A stretch of 10,121 bases of DNA from Candidatus Profundicultor aquiphilus (GCA_013314795.1 JABUEZ010000058.1:1-10121), one strand, 5' to 3'; counted from the stretch's first letter, positions 1 to 6,925 are shown. Notes: generated from the sequence alone by a model not told the origin. A program made the numbers and translations.

Positions 1-623
1 ACGGGATGGATACAAGAGAGGAGCGGTATCTATGGGAAATCCGCCGAAAAGTTGGCCTTGTTTTTCAGAATCCTGATAACCAGCTCATCGCTACCACTGT
101 AGAAGAGGACGTGGCTTTCGGTCCGGAGAACCTGGGTTTGCCTCCGGCCGAAATCCGGCTTCGGGTCGATGAAGCCCTGGAAATTGTGGGGATGAGAGGG
201 TACGAAAAGAAAGAACCTCATACCCTCTCAGGAGGACAGAAACAGAAAGTGGCCATCGCCGGAGTGCTGGCCATGCGTCCGGCGTACCTCATCCTTGATG
301 AAGCCACTTCCATGCTCGATCCCGAAGGAAGAAGAGACCTCATGGAGTTACTCCTGAGATTGAAGGATACCATCACCGTGTTTCACATCACTCATCAGGT
401 TGAAGAGGCGGTGTACGCTGATCGGGTGATTGTTATGGATGAAGGAAAAATAGTGGCCGAGGGAACACCACGGGAAGTCTTCTCTCTGGGGGAAAAGATC
501 GTCGAGTGGGGTCTGGAGCTTCCTCAGGTTGCCGAAACAGCGCTTATTTTGAAATGCCGTTATCCTCTGTGCTTTTCTGCGCTTCCCCTCCATATCGAAG
601 AACTGGTACTTGAGCTATGCTGA
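1..623 (+). CDS. ecfA1: Energy-coupling factor transporter ATPase EcfA1 (5' partial)
   Basis: ATP-binding subunit of an ECF importer. With EcfA2 it forms the ATPase pair that powers vitamin or metal uptake through EcfT and a substrate-binding S component. The frame is open from the first full codon (position 3); the Met at position 6 is internal, since about 70 N-terminal residues including the Walker A motif lie upstream of the window. Counting from that Met: Q-loop Gln21 in VFQNPDNQL, signature LSGGQ at 74-78, Walker B LILDE at 95-99 followed by ATSMLDP, and switch His130 in ITHQVEEA. The ATSMLDP D-loop form is typical of EcfA1, against PTAGLDP in EcfA2. The stop overlaps the ecfA2 start by 7 nt, implying translational coupling. 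Family assignment is firm; the transported substrate cannot be read because no S component is present. Confidence 0.95.
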   Translation, partial: GMDTREERYLWEIRRKVGLVFQNPDNQLIATTVEEDVAFGPENLGLPPAEIRLRVDEALEIVGMRGYEKKEPHTLSGGQKQKVAIAGVLAMRPAYLILDEATSMLDPEGRRDLMELLLRLKDTITVFHITHQVEEAVYADRVIVMDEGKIVAEGTPREVFSLGEKIVEWGLELPQVAETALILKCRYPLCFSALPLHIEELVLELC

Positions 624-1525
624 TTGAGGTAAGGAACATCTTTTTTTCTTATCTTCCTCGTACCCCTTTTCAGGTGAGGGCTCTGGAAGGAGTTTCTCTG
701 ACCATTACTCAGGGGGAGAGTATCGGTATTGTGGGGAGAACCGGCTGTGGAAAGTCGACTCTGGTGCAGCACTTTAACGGTCTCCTTATTCCGGAGGAGG
801 GGCAGGTTCTGGTAGAGGGTGTTGATACCAGAGTAAAGGGAGAGGCCCTGAAGGCCATTCGGCGAAAAGTGGGTCTCGTTTTTCAATATCCCGAAGACCA
901 GTTTTTTGAGGAGAACGTTTTTCAGGAAATCGCCTTTGCGCCGAAAAACATGGGTGTGGAAGGAAAAGAACTTGAAGAACGGGTCAGGTGGGCCATGGAA
1001 ATGGTTGGACTGGATTTTGCCACCCTCAGGGATAAAAGCCCCTTTGAGCTGAGCGGTGGCCAGATGAGGAGAGTGGCTATTGCCAGCATTCTCTCCATGC
1101 AACCTGAGGTTCTGGTTCTTGATGAACCCACTGCAGGACTCGATCCACAGGGTAAGCGTCTCATTCTGGGAAAACTTCGGAAACTTCGGGAAGAGCATGC
1201 TCTCACTCTGGTGATTGTTTCCCACAGCATGGAAGATCTGGCGCAGATTGTGGACCGGATTGTGATCATGGACCGGGGAAAGATTGCCTTTGACGGTCCA
1301 ATCAGAGTGGCCTTTTCGCAGGGAGATTTTGTCAAACAGTTTGGGATTTTCCCTCCCGTTGTCTCTCAGGTGGCTTCGCTTCTTCGTTCCAGGGGTTTTG
1401 AAATCAACCCTGGGGTACTCACTCCGGCGGAGCTGGCCGAGGAAATTCGGGTCAAAATTCTGGAGAAAAAGGAGAGAGAACATGCTGGGTCGAAGCGTGG
1501 TAATTGGTCAGTACGTCCCTCTTGA
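617..1525 (+). CDS. ecfA2: Energy-coupling factor transporter ATPase EcfA2
   Basis: Second ATPase of the ECF module, partner of EcfA1. The 302-residue protein is complete: Walker A GRTGCGKST at 40-48, Q-loop Gln90 in VFQYPEDQF, signature LSGGQ at 145-149, Walker B VLVLDE at 165-170 followed by PTAGLDP, and switch His203 in VSHSMED. About 90 residues follow the ATPase core, as is usual for EcfA proteins, which carry a C-terminal dimerisation region. The ATG lies inside the end of ecfA1 (ATGCTGA overlap) with no strong ribosome-binding site, so translation is probably coupled. The last 44 nt are shared with the start of ecfT in another frame. A 307-codon reading frame on the opposite strand here is a coding shadow. 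Confidence 0.97.
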   Translation: MLIEVRNIFFSYLPRTPFQVRALEGVSLTITQGESIGIVGRTGCGKSTLVQHFNGLLIPEEGQVLVEGVDTRVKGEALKAIRRKVGLVFQYPEDQFFEENVFQEIAFAPKNMGVEGKELEERVRWAMEMVGLDFATLRDKSPFELSGGQMRRVAIASILSMQPEVLVLDEPTAGLDPQGKRLILGKLRKLREEHALTLVIVSHSMEDLAQIVDRIVIMDRGKIAFDGPIRVAFSQGDFVKQFGIFPPVVSQVASLLRSRGFEINPGVLTPAELAEEIRVKILEKKEREHAGSKRGNWSVRPS

Positions 1526-2285
1526 TTCTCCCATCCACCGCCTGGACCCCCGGGTAAAAATTCTCTTTGTCGGTATTACCATCGTGGCGCTCTTTTTCAT
1601 TGAACAGTGGCTGGCATTCCTCTCCTTAGGTCTTTTTCTCCTTTTCCTTACCTTTCAGGCTCATCTTCCCTTTGGGTACGTGGTACGGAGCCTGAGACCG
1701 ATTCTCATTCTCCTTCTTTTTACCCTGGTTCTGCATCTCTTTTTCACGCCTGGCCGTTATCTCCTCGAGTATGGTCCAATCCATATCTCTCTGGAGGGCC
1801 TTGAACGGGGTCTTTTTATCATTGTGCGACTCTGTCTTTTGATCGTGGCCACAGCTTTACTCACTCTCACCACTTCTCCGGTGGAACTCACCGACGGTAT
1901 GGAATACCTCCTGAGTCCCCTCAAAAGATGGGGTTTCCCGGCCCATGAACTGGCCATGATGATGACCATTGCCATTCGTTTTATCCCAACCCTTCTTGAA
2001 GAAGCTGATCGGATTTTGAAGGCTCAGAAAGCCCGGGGAATGGATTTTGAGACCGGAGGCCTTATCCAGCGGGCAAAAAACCTGATTCCGCTTCTTGTAC
2101 CCCTTTTTGTGAATTCCTTTAAAAGAGCCGAGGACCTGGCCATTGCCATGGAGTCAAGGTGCTATCGCGGGGGGACGGGGAGAACGAGGTTACGGGTGCT
2201 CACCATGCGCCCCAAAGACTATGCTTTCCTTTCTGTCTCTCTGGCCATTGTGGTCCTGGTCAAATTTTTGCCTTTCCCCTGGTGA
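1482..2285 (+). CDS. ecfT: Energy-coupling factor transporter transmembrane protein EcfT
   Basis: Membrane scaffold that couples EcfA1/A2 ATP hydrolysis to movement of the S component. I place the start at ATG 1482 (267 aa), although the frame is open further upstream. A GGAG at 1471-1474 sits 7 nt before this ATG, and the protein then begins in the way family members do, with an early LDPRVKI segment at 21-27. Hydrophobic spans lie at roughly 27-58, 71-88, 111-131 and 245-264. Two cytoplasmic coupling motifs are visible: AQKARGMDF around 181-189 (ARG at 184-186) and AMESRCYRGG around 222-231, where SRC replaces the usual ARG, a variant I recall from other EcfT proteins. Together with ecfA1/A2 this makes a complete shared (group II) module that would serve S components encoded elsewhere. 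Confidence 0.96.
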   Translation: MLGRSVVIGQYVPLDSPIHRLDPRVKILFVGITIVALFFIEQWLAFLSLGLFLLFLTFQAHLPFGYVVRSLRPILILLLFTLVLHLFFTPGRYLLEYGPIHISLEGLERGLFIIVRLCLLIVATALLTLTTSPVELTDGMEYLLSPLKRWGFPAHELAMMMTIAIRFIPTLLEEADRILKAQKARGMDFETGGLIQRAKNLIPLLVPLFVNSFKRAEDLAIAMESRCYRGGTGRTRLRVLTMRPKDYAFLSVSLAIVVLVKFLPFPW

Positions 2286-2290
2286 TTGGC

Positions 2291-3112
2291 TTGCGGAATC
2301 TGCTTTTGGTTCTGGAGTACGATGGGTCCTCCTATTCCGGCTGGCAGATTCAGAAGGGGAAAAGAACCGTTCAGGGAGTCCTGGAAGCGGTCCTCAGTAA
2401 AATCTTGGAAGAGCGCGTTCGGGTCATTGCTTCCGGGAGGACTGATGCCGGAGTGCACGCAGTTGGGCAGGTGGTCAATTTCTGGACCGAATCACCTTTG
2501 CCGGAAGAGGTCATCTTTCGGGTTCTTGAGGCACACCTTCCCGAGGATGTGCGACCCATCAATCTTTTTGAAGTTCCTCCGGATTTCCATGCCCGAAAGA
2601 AGGTGGTCCGAAAAAGGTACACCTATGTGGTTTTTCTGGAACACAGACTCCCCGTGTTTTTGCGGAATTACGTGTACTGTCCAGGGCGGGTTGATATCGA
2701 TATCCAGCAGATCAGGGAGGTAAGTCAGATTTTCCTGGGTACACACAATTTCACCTCCTTCAGCTCCCCCCGGGAGGGGAACGGTTCTGCAGTAAGGACT
2801 GTTTCTACGCTCGAGGTTCGTACAAAACATCCCTTTCTTTTCTTTGATATTGAAGCCGATGGGTTTCTCTACCACATGGTTCGTTTCCTCGTGGGTGAGC
2901 TTCTCATGGTGGGTCTGGGTCGAAAAGGGGTTGACGATTTGCAACACATGCTCATCCATCCATCTTACACCTACCGCCGTTTTCATGCTCCGCCTCAGGG
3001 TCTTTACCTTGTTGCCGTGGAATACCCTGGTGTCGATCCCTATTGTGGTCTTGTACTCCGGGAAAGCGGTTTCGTGGTTCCGCTCTGGAGAAGGATACAG
3101 GGTGTGCTATAA
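2291..3112 (+). CDS. truA: tRNA pseudouridine(38-40) synthase TruA
   Basis: Isomerises uridines 38-40 of the tRNA anticodon stem-loop to pseudouridine. The start chosen is TTG 2291 (273 aa): the protein then begins MRNLLLVLEYDGSSYSGWQ, matching the family N-terminus, and GGTGAT at 2281-2286 fits the anti-Shine-Dalgarno end of 16S rRNA at good spacing. GTG 2282, whose GTGA overlaps the ecfT stop, is an alternative that adds three residues. Catalytic Asp52 lies in SGRTDAGVHA. Other family segments are RKRYTYVV, FTSFSSPREGNG, MVRFLVGELL and the late APPQGLYLVAVEY. A tail of about 25 residues follows that last motif. The ecfA1-ecfA2-ecfT-truA order is a common one in Firmicutes-like genomes. The gene depends on the ecf transcript; no promoter of its own was seen. 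Confidence 0.96.
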   Translation: MRNLLLVLEYDGSSYSGWQIQKGKRTVQGVLEAVLSKILEERVRVIASGRTDAGVHAVGQVVNFWTESPLPEEVIFRVLEAHLPEDVRPINLFEVPPDFHARKKVVRKRYTYVVFLEHRLPVFLRNYVYCPGRVDIDIQQIREVSQIFLGTHNFTSFSSPREGNGSAVRTVSTLEVRTKHPFLFFDIEADGFLYHMVRFLVGELLMVGLGRKGVDDLQHMLIHPSYTYRRFHAPPQGLYLVAVEYPGVDPYCGLVLRESGFVVPLWRRIQGVL

Positions 3113-3113
3113 T
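3105..3113 (+). promoter_or_regulatory. Extended -10 promoter candidate for purKE
   Basis: TGCTATAAT is a perfect extended -10 element (TG at 3105-3106, TATAAT at 3108-3113). It overlaps the truA stop codon TAA at 3110-3112. No good -35 is seen at 16-18 bp upstream (the best 17-bp position reads ctggag), which is acceptable for an extended -10 promoter. Transcription would start near 3120 and leave a leader of about 25 nt with GGGGAG before the purK TTG. This would let purKE be transcribed separately from the ecf-truA operon. It is an inference from sequence match alone. Confidence 0.5.
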
Positions 3114-3144
3114 CCCTGTCAAAAGGAAAGGGGAGAGTAATCCG

Positions 3145-4278
3145 TTGAGAAAGTTTCCCTGGCCTTTGTTTCGTCTTGGCATTATCGGCGGAGGGCAGTT
3201 GGGCAAAATGATGACCCAGGAAGCAAAGAGAATGGGTTTCTGGGTCACTGTCCTTGATCCGGAGCCGTCTTCACCGGCCGGACAGGTTGCCGACCAGGAG
3301 ATTACAGCTTCGTTCTTCGATAGAAAGGGTTTGGGTATGCTTGTTGCACAGAGTGATATTGTGACCTACGATATCGAGCACGTTGATACCGAATTCTTGA
3401 AAGATATACCGGGCGTAGATAAAATTCATCCAGCACCACCAGTTCTGGCCGTAATCCAGGATAAATTAAAGCAGAAGATACTGTTAAAAGAAGGCGGGGT
3501 TCCCGTTCCCCGTTTTGCTTCTTCGGAAGAGAAAGAAATCTGGTCTTCCTTTGGTTTCCCTCTGGTGCAGAAAGCCCGTTACGGTGGATATGATGGGAAA
3601 GGGGTGTGCGTCATCCAGAACGAGCAGGCTCTCTCTCAGGGGATTTCCGGTCCTGCTTTTTTTGAGGAATACGTGCCGTTAGAGAAAGAACTGTCGGTGC
3701 TTGTTGCCCGAAATCGGACAGGAGAGATTGCCTTTTATCCTGTGGTGGAAATGTTCTTTGAGTCCAGAGCCAATATCTGTGACATGGTGCTTGTTCCGGC
3801 GCGGATTTCCCGGGAAAAATCCCTTGAAGCTCAGTCTATTGCCAGAAGGTGCGTGGAAATCCTGAATGGAGTGGGTATTTTTGCCGTGGAGATGTTTCTT
3901 GCCCGGGATGGCCGGCTCCTGGTGAATGAAGTGGCCCCCCGACCCCACAACTCCGGACATTTCACCATTGAAGCCTGTGTGACCTCCCAGTTCGAACAGC
4001 ACCTGCGGGCTATCTGTGGACTTCCTCTTGGTGAAACGACTCTCCTTTCTCCGGCGGTGATGGTCAATCTCCTGGGGGAAGAAGGATATCGGGGCACTCC
4101 CTGCGTGGAAGGTCTTGAAGAAGCGTTACGCATTCCTGGTGTTTCGTTCCATCTCTATGGTAAAAAAGAAACTCGGCCTTTTCGAAAAATGGGTCATGTG
4201 ACGGTGCTGGCGCAGTCCCTTGACGAGGCCATGGTAAAGGCTTTAAGGGTGAAAAACCTCGTGAAAATCAGGTCGTGA
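3145..4278 (+). CDS. purK: N5-carboxyaminoimidazole ribonucleotide synthetase PurK
   Basis: ATP-grasp enzyme of de novo purine synthesis that carboxylates AIR with ATP and bicarbonate to give N5-CAIR, the substrate of PurE. TTG 3145 is the preferred start: GGGGAG at 3130-3135 lies 9 nt upstream, and the 377-residue product begins just before the nucleotide-fold motif LGIIGGGQLGKMM (11-23). Upstream in-frame codons overlap truA and look non-coding. Other family segments: SSPAGQVAD (42-50), TYDIEHVD (74-81), QDKLKQK (105-111), KARYGGYDGKG (143-153), FEEYVPLEKELSV (173-185), FAVEMF (246-251) and NEVAPRPHNSGH (261-272), which carries metal/ATP-binding residues. The TYDIEHVD form resembles archaeal or thermophile PurK more than the TYEFENV form. 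The stop is 12 nt before purE. Confidence 0.96.
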   Translation: MRKFPWPLFRLGIIGGGQLGKMMTQEAKRMGFWVTVLDPEPSSPAGQVADQEITASFFDRKGLGMLVAQSDIVTYDIEHVDTEFLKDIPGVDKIHPAPPVLAVIQDKLKQKILLKEGGVPVPRFASSEEKEIWSSFGFPLVQKARYGGYDGKGVCVIQNEQALSQGISGPAFFEEYVPLEKELSVLVARNRTGEIAFYPVVEMFFESRANICDMVLVPARISREKSLEAQSIARRCVEILNGVGIFAVEMFLARDGRLLVNEVAPRPHNSGHFTIEACVTSQFEQHLRAICGLPLGETTLLSPAVMVNLLGEEGYRGTPCVEGLEEALRIPGVSFHLYGKKETRPFRKMGHVTVLAQSLDEAMVKALRVKNLVKIRS

Positions 4279-4290
4279 GGTGGGAAAAAA

Positions 4291-4791
4291 GTGGAGAAAC
4301 CGCTTGTTGGCATCATTATGGGTAGCGACTCGGATCTTGAAGTCATGCAGGAGGCGGGAAATATTCTGGAAGAGCTTGGTGTCAGTTATGAACTGACCGT
4401 GGTTTCGGCACACCGGACTCCTGAGTGGATGTTCCGGTACGCTAAAGAGGCTGAATCGCGTGGTCTTGAGGTGATTATTGCCGGTGCAGGTGGGGCAGCG
4501 CACCTTCCCGGGATGGTGGCTTCACTCACGGCTTTGCCGGTGATTGGTGTTCCGGTTCGAACTGCATCGTTCCAGGGACTGGATTCCCTTCTTTCCATCG
4601 TCCAGATGCCTCCTGGTGTTCCGGTGGCCACAGTGGCGATTAACGGTGCTAAAAATGCCGGAATCCTGGCCGCTGAGATACTGGGGGTAAAGTTTCCCGA
4701 GATTCGCCAGAATGTCCGGGCGTATAAAGAAAGGCTCCGCATGATGGTTGAAGAAAAGTCAAAGTCGGTTTCCCGTGAGTTTAAAGGATAA
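4291..4791 (+). CDS. purE: N5-CAIR mutase PurE (class I)
   Basis: Catalytic step after PurK: moves the carboxylate of N5-CAIR to C4 to make CAIR. The start is GTG 4291, with GAGGTG (4277-4282) at 8-nt spacing. The 166-residue protein shows the phosphate-binding GSDSDLEVM (11-19), active-site His41 in SAHRTPEW (39-46), GAGGAAHLPGM (65-75) with His71, and the long conserved stretch from PVIGVPV to INGAKNAG (83-124). SAHRTP is the class I bacterial form, in agreement with the adjacent purK, since class II enzymes work directly on AIR and CO2. It forms a two-gene unit with purK and is followed at once by a hairpin terminator. Confidence 0.97.
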   Translation: MEKPLVGIIMGSDSDLEVMQEAGNILEELGVSYELTVVSAHRTPEWMFRYAKEAESRGLEVIIAGAGGAAHLPGMVASLTALPVIGVPVRTASFQGLDSLLSIVQMPPGVPVATVAINGAKNAGILAAEILGVKFPEIRQNVRAYKERLRMMVEEKSKSVSREFKG

Positions 4792-4817
4792 ACAGGGTGC
4801 CAGAAAGCACCCTGTTT
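4790..4817. terminator. Bidirectional hairpin terminator between purE and the peroxiredoxin gene
   Basis: A perfect 11-bp inverted repeat, AAACAGGGTGC (4790-4800) and GCACCCTGTTT (4807-4817), encloses a 6-nt loop. It fills the 30-nt gap between two convergent genes and begins within the purE stop codon. The stem ends in AAA/TTT on both sides, so on either strand the hairpin is followed by a short T-run (four T on the plus strand, three on the minus strand). It probably ends both transcripts. The T-runs are short, so efficiency is uncertain. Confidence 0.8.
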
Positions 4818-4821
4818 TGGG

Positions 4822-5484
4822 TTACAGATTTTTGTAGCAGAACCACCAGTCAAAGCACTCGATTTCGCCCTTTTTGGCTTTTTCCATGCGTTCCGCGGCC
4901 AGAGCTTCGCTTCCGGCAGGGGGGATGATGACTTTATTCCCGATAAGGCTATTGTTCGGCCAGTTCTCCGGGAGCGCCACTCCGTTTTTATCGCTGACCT
5001 GAAGGGCCTTGACCGCCCGCAGAATTTCATCCACATTTCGTCCCACTTCCTGGGGGTAGTACATGATGAGCCGAATTATCCCTTTGTCATCGACCACAAA
5101 AACGGCCCGGACGGTGTTTGTCCCTTTCTGAGGATGAATCATCCCCAGAGCCTGGGCCAGTCTTCCCAGGTCATCGGCGATCACCGGGAAGGGGATAGGG
5201 GTTCCCAGTTTTTCCCGAATCCACTCCGTCCACTTGATGTGGGCAAAGACCTGGTCAATGGAAAGCCCGATGAGTTCGGTATTCAGAGCTTTGAATTCAT
5301 CCGCTTTTTTGGCAAAGCTCACAAATTCGGTGGTGCAGACCGGAGTGAAATCCCCGGGATGGCTGAAGAGCACAAACCACTTGCCGGCGTAATCTTCAGG
5401 AAGCTTCTTCACTCCGTGGGTGGTTTTCACCGTTACCGAAGGAAACTTTTCCCCGATCACCGTAAGTCCTTGAGTTTGTTCCAT
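4822..5484 (-). CDS. Peroxiredoxin, Prx6 subfamily with archaeal-type C-terminal cysteines
   Basis: Thiol peroxidase reducing hydrogen peroxide and alkyl hydroperoxides in the cytoplasm. The start is ATG at 5484 (220 aa); AAGGAGG (complement of 5494-5500) is 9 nt upstream. The frame extends to 5529 without a ribosome site there. Peroxidatic Cys50 lies in HPGDFTPVCTTEF with Pro43 and Thr47 of the PxxxTxxC site, and Arg126 in NTVRAVFV completes the active site. The C-terminus ends IECFDWWFCYKNL, placing Cys210 and Cys216 six residues apart. The archaeal thioredoxin peroxidase of Aeropyrum pernix has Cys50, Cys207 and Cys213 in the same arrangement, so this is probably a 2-Cys-acting enzyme despite its Prx6 (1-Cys) core. 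It is the second gene of an operon with perR, 26 nt downstream of it. Confidence 0.95.
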   Translation of the reverse strand: MEQTQGLTVIGEKFPSVTVKTTHGVKKLPEDYAGKWFVLFSHPGDFTPVCTTEFVSFAKKADEFKALNTELIGLSIDQVFAHIKWTEWIREKLGTPIPFPVIADDLGRLAQALGMIHPQKGTNTVRAVFVVDDKGIIRLIMYYPQEVGRNVDEILRAVKALQVSDKNGVALPENWPNNSLIGNKVIIPPAGSEALAAERMEKAKKGEIECFDWWFCYKNL

Positions 5485-5510
5485 GTTCACAAACCTCCTT
5501 TTTATTTCCT

Positions 5511-5930
5511 CTATTGGTCTGAGTGACATTGTGGGCAGAGACCACGACAGTAGATGTCTTTTTCTCTGACCACAAAGCCCTCCAGTTCCCGCAAATCCAC
5601 GTTATCGGAATCAATCCGAAAGTCGTAGATCTTTCCGCATACTTCACATTCGAAGTGGCCATGAAAAGAACGGTCGGCATCGTAACGGGTTTCTCGCCCA
5701 TCGGTGGGAACGGTCTTCACAATCCCTTTCTGGCAAAACAATTCCAGAGTGTTGTAAATGCTCGCTCGAGATACAGCAGGTAACTCCTGACAGAGGGCCC
5801 CATAAACCTCTTCTGCCGTGGGATGGGTTCTCCGGCTTAAAAGGTAGTCGAGAACCACCATCCGGATGGAAGAAGGTTTCACTCCGTGTTTATGCAGGTA
5901 TTCTCTCAAATAGCCGGTCTTGTTTTCCAT
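5511..5930 (-). CDS. perR: Peroxide-responsive Fur-family repressor PerR
   Basis: DNA-binding metalloregulator that represses peroxide-stress genes until metal-catalysed oxidation inactivates it. The start is the ATG at 5930 (139 aa), preceded by GGGAG at 6-nt spacing; an in-frame ATG at 5960 lies at about the predicted transcription start and lacks a ribosome site. The N-terminal winged helix (about 1-80) includes SRASIYNTLELF. The dimerisation/metal half has structural-zinc cysteines 95/98 (CEVC) and 132/135 (CPQC). The regulatory site matches Bacillus PerR: His36 (HPTAEEVY), Asp84, His90, His92 (HGH) and Asp103 (KIYDF). Asp103 corresponds to PerR Asp104, which favours peroxide sensing. Together with the downstream peroxiredoxin this supports PerR over Fur or Zur. 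The operon promoter and a Per-box-like site lie just upstream. Confidence 0.93.
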   Translation of the reverse strand: MENKTGYLREYLHKHGVKPSSIRMVVLDYLLSRRTHPTAEEVYGALCQELPAVSRASIYNTLELFCQKGIVKTVPTDGRETRYDADRSFHGHFECEVCGKIYDFRIDSDNVDLRELEGFVVREKDIYCRGLCPQCHSDQ

Positions 5931-5964
5931 GGTTTTCTCCCAGGTTTTCGAAATTTGCATTTTT

Positions 5965-5993
5965 ATTTTAAGTTAATGTTTTTGTTTTGTCAA
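5965..5993 (-). promoter_or_regulatory. Sigma-70-type promoter of the perR-peroxiredoxin operon
   Basis: On the minus strand, TTGACA (complement of 5988-5993) and TAAAAT (complement of 5965-5970) are separated by exactly 17 bp. That is a perfect -35 and a -10 with one mismatch to TATAAT. Initiation would fall near 5958, giving a leader of about 28 nt that carries the GGGAG before the perR ATG. The surrounding 5950-6030 region is strikingly AT-rich compared with flanking coding sequence. Confidence 0.85.
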
Positions 5994-5996
5994 TAT

Positions 5997-6011
5997 TTAG
6001 AATTATTATAT
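5997..6011 (-). promoter_or_regulatory. Putative PerR operator (Per box)
   Basis: Read on the minus strand, the 15 bases ATATAATAATTCTAA match the Per-box consensus TTATAATNATTATAA at 12 of 14 specified positions. The site starts 3 bp upstream of the -35 hexamer of the perR promoter, a position from which a bound dimer could block RNA polymerase. Autoregulation of perR is known in other bacteria. The AT-rich setting raises the chance of an accidental match, so binding remains an inference. Confidence 0.6.
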
Positions 6012-6082
6012 TTTTGAATAAAAATAACTCTTCAGAAGCGTTCAAGGCTATACGTCGAGTTCACCAGGAAAACGTGGAATGG

Positions 6083-6910
6083 TTATTCTGCTTTGGTGAT
6101 GGTGATTACCGACACCCCGTAGGAGCAATTTCCCGCATAGTCGCACACCTTCACCAGCACACTGTACGTTCCGGCGGTGGAAAAGGTATGGGTGAAAACC
6201 TGTCCCTGGGCGCTTCCGGCGCACCCTGAGGTGGCAGCACCATTCACGAACCACTGATAGCTTTTCACCATGTAGTCATCTTTAGCCTGGGCCACAAAGG
6301 TAATGGTTGCTCCCACCGGGAACTCGCCTTCAGCGGGTTCAACGGTCACTTCCGGGGCAAAAAAGTCCTCTCCCATTTCGATAACGGGAAAACGGGAAAC
6401 AATCTGCTTTTCTATCCGGTGTCCTGCGTCATCCTGGATGAAGGCGGTGAGATCGAGGAAAAGAATCCCTTCCCGGTAGTTCTTCCAGAGGTAGTCGATG
6501 CCTTCCTGAAAAACAAGGGGCAGGTTCCGGACGGCGTAAGGGCCGGTCTCGGTGGAGGTGGGAATGGTCTGGTCGGTGTAGGGGTTGGGAGGGACATAAT
6601 AGGCAAGATAAATATTTCTTGTCAGGCTGTCCACAGGGCCATTTTTGGTGGAGTAGCGGTACTCGAGCCTTTCAATGGTGAAGCCCACTTCGTTGAGGGG
6701 GTAAATAAGGAGGTCAAATACAATTCCGTTCATGAGGTCGAATTTTCCCTCTCCACCCACATCAAAAGACCTGTTCACGTAGTACATCCGTATCTCCGCC
6801 TCAGGATTAAAGATGTTCATGATCCCTTTGCTGAACCAGGCACACCCGCAAACGGCAAAGACGAGAAAGAGAACTCCAGGGTAGAAAAGCAAACCTTTTC
6901 TCAAGCGCAC
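6083..6910 (-). CDS. Lipoprotein with C-terminal PKD/Ig-like domain, function unknown
   Basis: Predicted 275-residue secreted lipoprotein; I do not recognise a named family for its body. The start is GTG at 6910, with AGGAGG (complement of 6918-6923) at 7-nt spacing. The N-terminus has basic residues, a hydrophobic stretch (7-20) and a lipobox-like VCGC with Cys23 as the likely lipidated residue (Cys21 is a less likely choice). Residues about 35-185 form an unassigned region rich in beta-type sequence. Residues about 186-273 look like a PKD/Ig-like fold: PVGATITFVAQAKDD, YQWFVNG, FSTAGTYSVLVKVCDYAGN. Cys230, Cys256 and Cys262 could form a disulfide. It lies 15 nt after the secretin-like gene and is probably cotranscribed, so a role at the same outer-membrane complex is plausible but unproven. 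Confidence 0.85.
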   Translation of the reverse strand: MRLRKGLLFYPGVLFLVFAVCGCAWFSKGIMNIFNPEAEIRMYYVNRSFDVGGEGKFDLMNGIVFDLLIYPLNEVGFTIERLEYRYSTKNGPVDSLTRNIYLAYYVPPNPYTDQTIPTSTETGPYAVRNLPLVFQEGIDYLWKNYREGILFLDLTAFIQDDAGHRIEKQIVSRFPVIEMGEDFFAPEVTVEPAEGEFPVGATITFVAQAKDDYMVKSYQWFVNGAATSGCAGSAQGQVFTHTFSTAGTYSVLVKVCDYAGNCSYGVSVITITKAE

Positions 6911-6925
6911 ATTTCTTCCTCCTCT

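Noticed and set aside
560..1483. 307-codon open frame on the minus strand opposite ecfA2
   Set aside because: It lies entirely antisense to a fully conserved ATPase gene, shows no recognisable domain, and is explained by codon bias of the real gene.
3043..3144. N-terminal extension of purK into truA
   Set aside because: The extra residues do not resemble PurK, and the TTG at 3145 has a good ribosome site just before the conserved GxGQLG fold.
4386..5036. 216-codon minus-strand frame across purE, the terminator and the end of the peroxiredoxin gene
   Set aside because: It spans the terminator hairpin and overlaps two well-supported genes; the composition is low-complexity basic/serine-rich, typical of a shadow frame.
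5931..5960. Ten-residue N-terminal extension of PerR from ATG 5960
   Set aside because: That ATG sits at about the predicted transcription start and has no ribosome site, while ATG 5930 has GGGAG at 6 nt.
6026..6042. Imperfect inverted repeat aactcttcagaagcgtt as terminator of the secretin-lipoprotein operon
   Set aside because: On the minus strand it is followed by ATTTTTATT, which is suggestive, but the stem is very short with a G/A mismatch; too weak to call. No better terminator was seen between the lipoprotein gene and perR.
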